Assembly: GCA_000697355.1 (NCBI GenBank)
Contig: JNEN01001262.1
Coordinates: 124,001-188,000 of the forward strand
Origin: Syncephalastrum monosporum B8922
Taxonomy: Eukaryota > Mucoromycota > Mucoromycetes > Mucorales > Syncephalastraceae
Direction of reading: 5' to 3'
DNA: 64,000 nt
Of the stretch, positions 55,598-64,000 are shown piece after piece. Made by a program: the position numbers and the translations under genes. The notes under the pieces are model-generated. The model was given only the letters and a program-made list of their open reading frames with translations, searched no databases and had not been told where the DNA came from. The first letter of the stretch is position 1. Each line of letters opens with the position of its first letter.

Positions 55598-58500
55598 CTA
55601 TCGACTCGCATCCTTGGGTCGAGAAGCTCGGTGCTGGGCAACATACTGTTCGAGAAGTGTCAGTTGGTCTTTGCGTAGCCAAGGCGTTACATATTTCTTC
55701 ATGTACTCGTCGCCTAAACTTTGTTGCACCCCCACCAGTGCCTGAACGCCGGATCGTCTTACCGCCGAGTCGGGGTGATTGAACCCCTATTTTAGTTAGC
55801 TAATCCAATCGCAAAAAATTTTTGCCCCTCCAACCCATTTCCCTACCTGCAGCAATAACCTCGCGCCGCCTCTATTATTCAGCGAATCTTGCAGCACCCG
55901 TTTCGGCAGCGACGCCGCTTTTTTACCGACAAGCGAGTACAGGAAAGCTTGCTTATTGGGCTCTTTTTCTCCGCTGAGGAGACCCCAGATAACTTGCAAG
56001 TCAGTCGTCTGCATAGATAGCACAGACAGTGCGTCCTTCGCTTCCGTCGTTGTCTGATAACGTTGCCTCGTTTAGTAACTACTAATTGACACATTCTTGA
56101 CGCATGTCTTACGCACCTCGTTTTCCATCAAGGCGAGTAGCGCCTGACTGAGACGTGTTTGACAAGAGGCAGGGCAGATCGCAAAGAGATCGCCCTGATT
56201 GGTGAGGATGGCTTGCGTAAGCGAGATTGTCTCGTGGCGTGGAAATTCTACGGTCGATGAGAGAAGCTGAATAAGACATTCTACCATATCGAGGTAAATA
56301 TCTGGCGTCCATAGCATTTGTCGGTTGTGGGGTGACTCTGGGGTTTTCGTGGCTGCGGACAAACGTTCGAGTTGCACAAGCATAAGGGTATCTACTGATC
56401 GGTCCCTGATAGCCTCCATCGTGTCTCGCACCAGTTGAACTTGACCCTCTGGATGTTGCGGTAAGCTGGCACCCCTCCGCCGCCGCTTAATCTGTCCAGG
56501 ACCCTCTGTGTCGTCGGGACTGCCCGGAGGCGCCCGAACCGACTTCTTCTTGTCGTTGATTGGAGAACCCACATTTAACTCCGTCATCATATCCTATCCA
56601 AGAAATCAGTTTTGGGTGTTCTGATCTATATTATTCGTTCTTTTTCACTTGCCTGCTGGACAAGCTGCATATTTGCGATATCTTGTGTCGCACCCGTCGT
56701 GCCGTCCATCATCATCATAGAATCATCCTCGAGGGTCTCTGAGGGTAGGTCCTCGAGTCGGATCGTGCCCAGGCTGCTGTCCAGGTCATCAAGTTCAAAA
56801 GGGCGCCTCGACAGCTTGGCCATCGCACTGGGATAACTCGATGATAAGTTTTCAAAAACCCGCTCGTTGGCCAAGCGCAACCGACCGACGAGGGTCATTA
56901 ACGCAGCGCACAGGGGAGACGCATCGTCGATACGATCGAGCCACGGAAATAGCTCGCTGAGGTAGCGCTGTGCGTTATTTTTGTCGTCGAACCAGAGAGC
57001 CGCCACCACTTCGCCTGAAATCATAGCCGACCAGTGAGCTCCGCCTGGATCGGCTAGCAGGTCGGGATCGGCTTCGCTGCCGAGCCCCACAAAGTCGCAG
57101 ACCAGTTCGTCCATCCAGTCCAAGTATTTGACACACAGTGTGTCTTTCTTGGCATTATCCTGTGCGTGATGTACATGGACGAGTCTTTCAAGTAAACGTT
57201 CTGCTAGGTCTGGATCGCTTCTTGCCAAGAGCAACTTGAGTTTCTGGACGCCACGGCGGTAGATGCTTGTCTTTTCAGCATCGCCGGCATGACAGTGCCA
57301 GAGCAACGTATCGACATAGTGTTCGAAACGCAGCGCTCGCAGGAATACGCCAGCCAGGCAATCCCAGCTCATCAGTGTTTCGTGCACGAGTCGATCGCTA
57401 TTTTGGCTCGTGAGATAGTCGGTAAAGATGGGCGCTAGGTCGGCCTTGGATGGCACGCTGCTCGGTAAGCTGTCGTTGTGAGGGTCGTACGGGTAGTGCT
57501 TCAGCTTTTCAGCCAAGTTCCGGATGCCTCTGCATTTCATGGCGTTGTCGTGACTACGGAGCATATGGAGGCTGGATGCGACACCCATGTTAAAGCTGCT
57601 GCTGCGATCGCGTGGCGAGGCCGCTTGGGAGGAGTTAGGTTGGCCGTTTCGGGAGGCCGTGATGGAGCTCGCGACAGAAGAGGTGGTGTGGCGGGGGATG
57701 AGACTTGCTCTGGAATCGGTCGAGATGGTGGATGTAGTAGAGGATGTGGAAAGGGTACAGCCAGGTACACTGTGAATGCTGTCGCGCGAAGAGGATGTGC
57801 CAGAGGAAAGGCGGGAGAGGCGGGGGGAGGCGGAGGAGCAGGTCGTGCTAGGGGTCTTGCTGACCTTGGGTCGAGGTGCAGGGCGCTGCTGCTGGGCCAT
57901 AGCACTTGCTGGCCGTCGTGACACAGATGACTTCGATGATGATAATGATGCTGTCTTGGTTGCAGTGGCCTGGAAGAGCTGTTTCTGGGTGGCGCTGTCC
58001 AGCGTATTCGCCAGTCTTTATGCAATAAACTGTCAGTAATAATGATATTTTTGCGGTATCCGCCTTACTTGGTAGTACGATCCGGCCAATGTGTTTGATA
58101 AATAGTGAATGTCTGCCGCATGAAATCCTTGACCATGGGGGTGGCGTCTTGGAGGCCCCTTTTGAGACACTGGTCCAGCAGGTCGAGGTTGGCCGAGCGT
58201 GCCATGGAGGGACTCGTCGGATGGCATTCGACGACCGTCTTTAGGTAGGTCGCCCCAGCAACACGGACTTGGCTGCTCTTGTCATTGAGCATGGTGTACA
58301 GGTGCTGCATGACTTTTTGGCGATAAGGCGTGGATGATAAAAATGTGATGGTCGTTGCTAGGGAGCTGGACGCCATGATCTTCTTTGCCGAAGCTGCCAG
58401 GCGGATCAAACACATCAGCAGTTGATCGGTCGTGTATGCGTCCAGATGGCGTCCAAGATGCTGTGCTATATCGCTCGTCAACTTGAGTGCTTCTAGCGCC

Positions 58501-58864
58501 AATGTGGTCCGTAGACTATGGGTCTATACCAATTTAGGGAGTCAGTTCAAGCCGTGTATAATGAGCATGCCAATAGTTACGGCTTTGGTGATGGCATCGG
58601 TGAGATCATGGAAAGCCTTCGCAAGAGAGACCCGCCATTCGGTTGATTTCTGCTGGATCAAAGCACGTAGCTGGAGCACGGTCTTTTCGCGTGCTTCCCA
58701 GTTTGCGTCGGTCTCTTTGCCTGCAAATACTTTGGCCACCTTGGCCAGCTCACGGTCAAGTTCTTTCATCGTCGTAATCTAGACGCCATGAGCTGGGTGC
58801 CCTCCGAAAGCTGATCTGTACATACCTTGACAGTGGGTATTCGATTGCCATCCTTCAAGCCCAT
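55598..58864 (-). CDS. CLASP-family microtubule-associated protein (Stu1/Cls1 type)
   Basis: TOG-domain protein that promotes microtubule rescue at kinetochores and the spindle midzone. Seven exons on minus: 58864-58826, 58778-58581, 58523-58069, 58015-56653, 56593-56117, 56053-55847 and 55786-55598, giving 975 aa in frame. The intron after 56653 has a GC donor (GCAAGT). The N-terminal TOG/HEAT array is clear: NWEAREKTVLQLRALI, FHDLTDAITKA, LALEALKLTSDIAQHL, DKSSQVRVAGATYLKTVVE and VKDFMRQTF. A Ser-rich basic linker (SRRPASA and on) follows, then a second helical repeat region. The C-terminal HEAT part (NHPDSAVRRSGVQALVGV, QSLGDEYMKKYVTPWLRKDQ) matches the CLASP C-terminal domain. Identity rests on the first TOG and the C-terminus. 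Confidence 0.87.
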
Positions 58865-60122
58865 GGTATCGGACTGGTTGCCTGAGAACGATAGCGAACG
58901 CGAGGAAAATTCTCGCTTTGGAGTCGGCCACAAATTGATCATGCGGTGCAGTATATATCTTATTACTCCCTCCCCAAGCAGTCTTCGGCTATGCTAACTT
59001 TGCAAGTGCACACCTATTCAAAGTAACCGCATGGCTATAGTATATCTCTTGACACTTGTCACTGGCTAAGCTCTTCTGCCAATCCTGCATCCACTGAGCC
59101 CTGTTCCGCACAAGCAACCCCTGTGTTTGGGCCTGTATTTTGTCTTCCATGCTTTCTGTATGCAGTGCCGTTTATTGAACATCCTAACCCATCTGAAGGG
59201 AACTCGTCCCCCCTAAAGCATAGCTCACAATGGGAATAGTCGGATCTACGGCAGGTTTATATATTACCTCTTATCTGAAGAGTGTCCGTCCTTCGATCTT
59301 CTTTCTTACAGTGACAGATAGCTTCGTTAATTCATGTCGCCAAATCAGGCGTTTCTTATCGCCAAGCTTTATTTATAAAGAGCATTATACGTTTGCCTTG
59401 ACAGCCATTGGCCAGGGTATATATATATTATTTCTGATTAGAGTTTGCCACTCACAAAAAGGTAGAAAATGCCCCTGGATCCGGGATTGCTCCACAGTAA
59501 ATGCAACACACAAAGTAGCAAAAGAAAACTAAAAAAAAATTCCGCTCCTGCAGCGAGCGGTCCTTCTGCAACATGTCGAGTCGTAAAGCGACACAGAAAA
59601 CGATACACTGCCATATTTGTCTATGTTTCTATGGCAGAAATTATTATTGTCCAAATATGCCATAGCAAGGGAAAAAAATTCATCTTGAATATTAGAGGCT
59701 TGTGAGAATAGATCCTACCAGATAGTATTGATTTCTACGAGATTGGAGCCGATTGGATGTTTCGGTGGCAAGCTACAAAGAAAGAAGCGCTGCGATTTGT
59801 CCTTGACCCCAATCCAATGCAATTAAAATGTAAAACATGTAAAACAGTGCTGCGGCACACATGCTTTCAATTCTCAAATGACAGAAGAGGGGATCAATGC
59901 TGTGTGTAGTTTCGAGGCAAGTTGATTGGACACCTATCAGAATTGCAGGTCCGCCCTGTATATGTGTATTATAAAGCGACACAAGCACTCGAAAAATTTT
60001 TTTGTATTTCAATCCGGCGGAAGGTTGCAGTTCCTTTTGTTCTCCCCTTTTCACCTTCCATACACTTTTGTGGGCTCCCTCGCTTTCCATCCCTTCTCTT
60101 AATCCCCAAAAGTCTCGCAAGT
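58865..60122. other. Divergent intergenic region, CLASP and EF-3
   Basis: About 1.26 kb. The EF-3 side has a TATA-like element and a long pyrimidine-rich leader (about 60020-60110), usual for highly expressed translation genes. No supported gene. Confidence 0.6.
59970..59975 (+). promoter_or_regulatory. Candidate TATA box of EF-3
   Basis: TATAAA lies about 150 bp before the EF-3 ATG and before a CT-rich leader. Confidence 0.45.
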
Positions 60123-63100
60123 ATGCCCGCCGCTGCCGCTGCAAAGAACGTTACGAGCAACGTCGAGACCAAGAAGATCGCCGCCCCCAGCGAGGTTGAG
60201 ACCAAGAAGGCCAAGGACCTTCTCAAGGCCCTTTCCGGTGCCGCTGACGAGGCCCGTGAGGCCGCCGCCCAGGAGGTCGTTGCCTTCGTCGCCGCCAACG
60301 GTGTCCAGTCCCTCGCCCAATACGGCGTCCTGGATGCCCTCCGCAAGGACATCAACAACAAGAAGAACCTCGGTGCCCGCCTGTCGGCGATCGCCGTCAT
60401 CAAGGCTTTCTCTGAGAACAGCCTCGACGGCCAGGTCGAGCCCTATGTTCTTCCTTTCCTCGCTCAGCTCCTTGAGCTCCAGGGTGACAAGCAGGCCGCT
60501 CTTAAGAACGCCGCTGCTGATGCCGCCAAGACCCTCATTGCCAAGCTGAACACCTACGCCACTGCCCTGGCCATCCCCTACATCCTCGGTGGTCTTGAGA
60601 ACTCCTGCAAGTGGCAGACCAAGATGCTCGCTCTCGAGCTGATTGACGCCCTCGCTGCTGACAAGCCCCAGCAGTTCTTCCACGTCATCCCCGATGTCAT
60701 CCCCGTCGTCTCCGACGTCATGTGGGAGACCAAGGTCGACGTCAAGAAGGCTGCCACCGCCACCATGGGCAACATCTGCAAGCTTTGCGAGAACAAGGAT
60801 ATCGAGCGTTTCATTCCCGCTGTCATTGCTTGCATTAACAAGCCCGAGAACGTCCCCGAGACCATCCATTTGCTCGGTGCCACCACCTTCGTCCAGGAGG
60901 TCGACTCTGCCACCCTCTCCATCATGGTTCCTCTGCTCAGCCGTGGTCTGAACGAGCGTGCCACTCCCATCAAGCGTAAGTCCGCTCTGATTATCGACAA
61001 CATGTCCAAGCTTGTCGACGATCCCGAGGTTGCCGCTCCCTTCCTTCCCCTCCTTCTCCCCGCCCTCGAGAAGATCAAGGAAGTCGTTGCCGACCCCGAG
61101 TGCCGTGGTGTCGTCGAGAAGGCCCTTGCCACTCTCAAGCGTGTTGGTACCCCCCAGGTCGAGATCTTCTCCAAGGAGCAGAAGGCCGAGAAGGTCCGCA
61201 CCACCTTTGCCGAGCTCGTCCCCGCCCACGACGAGTTCTTCGCCACCGAGCTCAAGTTCGTTGAGGATGTCGCCCTGGCTCTCTGCCTTGCCAAGGACTT
61301 CTTCAAGAACGCCTGGATCGCCGGTCTGGCCCCCTACCTCAAGTCGTTCGTCGCTGCTGCCGATGCTGAGGTCCTCGTGAACAAGGCCCTCGACAAGTGC
61401 GAGGAGGCTGTCACTCCCAAGGACACCGAGGAGGAGGACGATGAGGGTGAGGATCTCTGCAACTGTGAGTTCTCGCTCGCCTACGGTGCCAAGATTCTGC
61501 TCAACCGCACTGCTCTCCGTCTTAAGCGTGGCCGTCGTTATGGTCTCTGCGGTCACAACGGCTGCGGTAAGTCCACCCTCATGCGCGCCATTGCCAACGA
61601 GCAGGTCGAGGGCTTCCCTCCCAAGTCCGAGCTGAAGACCGTCTACGTCGAGCACGACATTGATGGTTCCGAGGCCGACACCCCCATCGTCGACTTCATC
61701 GTCGCCTCCGAGGGCGTCGAGACCAAGGACCGTGACCAGGTCGAGAAGATCCTCCGCGACTACGGTTTCTCCGAGGAGATGATCAAGTCCAAGCCCATCG
61801 GTGCCCTGTCCGGTGGTTGGAAGATGAAGCTCGCCCTTGCCCGTGCCATGTTGATGAACGCCGACATTCTGCTTCTGGACGAGCCTACTAACCATTTGGA
61901 CGTTGTCAACGTTGCCTGGCTCGAGAACTACCTCCTCGGCCTGAAGACCGTCACCTCCATCATCGTGTCCCACGACTCTGGTTTCCTTGACCACGTCTGC
62001 TCCGACATCATCCATTACGAAAAGAACTACAAGCTCAAGCGTTATGGTGGTAACCTTTCCGAGTTCGTCAAGAAGGTCCCCGCCGCCGCTGCCTACTACT
62101 CGCTTGAGGACTCCCAGTTCAAGTTCAAGTTCCCCGAGCCCGGTATGCTTGAAGGTATCAAGACCAAGGAGCGTGCCATCGTCAAGATGAAGAACGTCGA
62201 CTTCCAGTACCCCGGCTCCGCCAAGAAGCAGCTCAAGAACATCTCCATGCAGTGCTCGCTTGCTTCGCGTGTTGCCGTCATTGGCCCCAACGGTGCTGGC
62301 AAGTCCACCCTCATCAAGCTGCTCACTGGTGAGCTCGAGTCGGACGTCGGTTCCGTCTGGAAGCACCCCAACCTCCGTATCGCCTACGTCGCCCAGCACG
62401 CTTTCCACCATATTGAGAAGCACCTGGACTCCACCCCCAACGAGTACATCCAGTGGCGTTACGCTACCGGTGAAGATCGTGAGGAGCTCGACAAGGTAAG
62501 AAAAAAGAAAGGGCGAGGGTGGTTTTTTTCGTGTTAGCAAGGTATTGATTGTTTATTCTTGTGCTCTAGGTCGACCGTGTCATCACCGAGGAGGAGGCCA
62601 AGCAGATGCAGCAGCACTTCGTCATCGAGGGTGAGAAGCGCATCGTCGAGGAGCTCGTTGGCCGTCGTAAGCTGAAGCAGTCGTACGAGTACGAGGTCAG
62701 CTGGGTTGGCAAGTCTTCCATGGACAACACCTGGATTTCCCGCCAGCGCCTTGAGCAGCTCGGTTTCGGCAAGAAGATCGCCGAGTGCGATGCCCAGGAG
62801 GCCGCCAAGGCTGGTCTCAACCGTCCTTTGACCCAGAAGGAGATTGAGAAGCATCTCAACGAGGTCGGTCTTGAGCCCGAGTTCGCCACCCACTCCCGCA
62901 TCCGTGGTCTGTCCGGTGGTCAGAAGGTCAAGCTTGTCATTGGTGCTGCCATGTGGAACCGTCCTCACATGCTGGTTCTTGACGAGCCTACTAACTACTT
63001 GGATCGTGACTCGCTCGGTGCCCTTGCCTCCGCCATCAAGGAGTACGGCGGTGGTGTCGTCATCGTTACCCATAACCGCCAGTTCTCTGAGGCTCTGTGT

Positions 63101-63346
63101 ACCGAAGTCTGGAAGGTCGATGATGGTGAGCTCGTTGCCTCCGGCCACAACTGGGTGTCCGGCAACGGTACCACCCAGATCGAGGAGAAGGAGGCTGAGG
63201 ACATGGTCGATGCCCAGGGCAACACCATCAAGGCTGTCAAGAAGAAGGAGAAGCTCTCCTCCAAGGAGCTCCGTAAGAAGAAGAAGGAGCGTATGGAGCG
63301 CCGCAAGCGTGGTGAGGAGGTCTACTCTGATGAGGAGGACTGGTAA
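60123..63346 (+). CDS. TEF3: Translation elongation factor 3 (ABCF ATPase)
   Basis: Fungal ribosome-bound ATPase that helps release E-site tRNA. Two exons, 60123-62495 and 62570-63346, give 1049 aa (family about 1045). HEAT repeats fill about residues 50-390. ABC1: Walker A GHNGCGKST (about 478), signature LSGGWKMKLALARA, Walker B ILLLDEPTNHLD. ABC2: Walker A GPNGAGKST (about 721), signature LSGGQKVKLV, Walker B MLVLDEPTNYLD, with the chromodomain-like insert (LKQSYEYEVSWVGKSSMDN) at about 818-861 inside ABC2. The tail is polybasic and ends YSDEEDW. The frame is open upstream to 59922, but the ATG at 60123 (MPAAAAAKNV) fits the family. Codon bias is extreme, leaving an 800-codon antisense frame that is only a shadow. 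Confidence 0.97.
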
Positions 63347-63427
63347 ATTACCCGCATAACCGGCATCTATACATCTCTTTTTTTTTCCCCCTTTTCTTTT
63401 TGTATCAATACACCATCTCCTTCGATT

Positions 63428-63911
63428 TTAATTAAAAAAGAATTGTCCTTGCATCGTTAACAACTGATCATAATCTGTCTTGTTCTGTGTGTCGAGTCCC
63501 AGCGTTTGGAAAAGCTGGATGGTTTCATTGATATGACTCAAGGTGTCCTGCGCAGCGACATCGACTAGCAAGCCTGCCAACTTGAACATCTCGTCGGCTG
63601 CTTCGAGGCTGCAGTTGCCGAAATGGTACTTGACAATCTCGAGCGATTGGCGACAGTACTTGACCGCTCTGCGTAGGTCGCCTTCGAATGCGTAGTGGTG
63701 TGCGAGTTCGTCACAGGTCTGGCCGATGGGGTATGCGAGGGGGTGGTAAATCTTGTACTGCAGCTTGAGGCGGCGTCCGAGGTTCTGCTCTGTCTTCAAC
63801 TTGGCTTCGGTGGCCCTGATAAGATCGAGATCCAAGGCATGGCGACATTGAGGGCATCGTTTGTGAGAGTGTGCGGCACCACACTGTTTGCATTGATAGA
63901 GGTGGGGTAGG
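63428..63911 (-). CDS. SMYD-like (SET/MYND) protein, C-terminal exon, partial
   Basis: Only the last exon is in the window (63911-63428). It starts in phase 2 after an acceptor, so the gene continues beyond 64000. The exon begins LPHLYQCKQCGAAHSHKRCP, a Cys-rich zinc ribbon (CxxC...CxxC), followed by TPR-like helices (TCDELAHHYAFEGDLRRAV, YCRQSLEIVKYHFG, AADEMFKLAGLLVDVAA). A zinc ribbon directly before such helices is the C-terminal layout of SMYD methyltransferases after the SET domain. The catalytic part cannot be seen, so another zinc/TPR protein is possible. Confidence 0.58.
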
Positions 63912-64000
63912 CTAAAAGAATGGAGTCAATTCAGCAAGGTGTAACCGAGTGCAAAACAATGCAAATGTCATGCAGAAACGCATCCGAAGGTGAGGACACT

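Noticed and set aside
60099..62540. 813-codon open frame antisense to EF-3
   Set aside because: It mirrors EF-3 codon bias: sense codons ending in C/G leave few antisense stops. The product is Leu/Val/Gly/Asp-rich without domains.
1..64000. CRISPR arrays, phage genes, insertion sequences or a bacterial-style operon
   Set aside because: None seen; the whole window reads as intron-rich fungal nuclear DNA.

Overview
This window is nuclear DNA of a fungus, most likely an early-diverging one (Mucoromycota, possibly Mucorales). It carries elongation factor 3, which marks fungi. Nearly every gene is broken by short GT-AG introns of about 45-100 bp. Alongside typical fungal genes it holds genes that Dikarya have mostly lost or reshaped but animals keep: a sestrin, an E2F factor, an augmin HAUS4-like subunit and an NBR1 receptor with both PB1 and UBA domains. 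All exon models were built by hand from splice sites, reading phase and family resemblance. No search was run.

Layout. 1-8.1 kb: 3' part of mitochondrial NAD isocitrate dehydrogenase subunit 1, a TRMT2A/Trm2-type tRNA m5U methyltransferase, and a sugar transporter, all on +. 8.6-16.3 kb: an INCENP/Sli15-like protein divergent from a membrane-anchored coiled-coil protein, a secreted two-repeat protein and a sestrin. 18.1-24.1 kb: SNX3, a HAUS4-like subunit, an unknown small protein, an F-box protein and a polyQ protein whose coding end overlaps the F-box gene. 24-26.8 kb: AT-rich and gene-poor. 26.8-34.5 kb: an SMP-C2 lipid-transfer tether and NBR1. 34.9-40.1 kb: tandem TRK potassium transporters, one with a one-base frameshift. 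40.8-48.7 kb: gamma-glutamyltransferase, E2F and a mitochondrial RCC1L-like protein. 48.7-52.6 kb: gene-poor, with a few weak small-gene candidates. 52.7-64 kb: a CreA/Mig1-like repressor, exosome subunit RRP43, CLASP, EF-3 and the end of a SMYD-like gene.

How they relate. There is no single pathway cluster, as expected for a eukaryote. Four genes act on the mitotic spindle or cell-cycle entry (INCENP, HAUS4-like, CLASP, E2F). Several act in nutrient sensing and recycling (sestrin, NBR1, CreA-like repressor, sugar and potassium transporters, GGT). EF-3 and IDH1 show strong C-ending codon bias, typical of highly expressed fungal genes; most neighbours do not.
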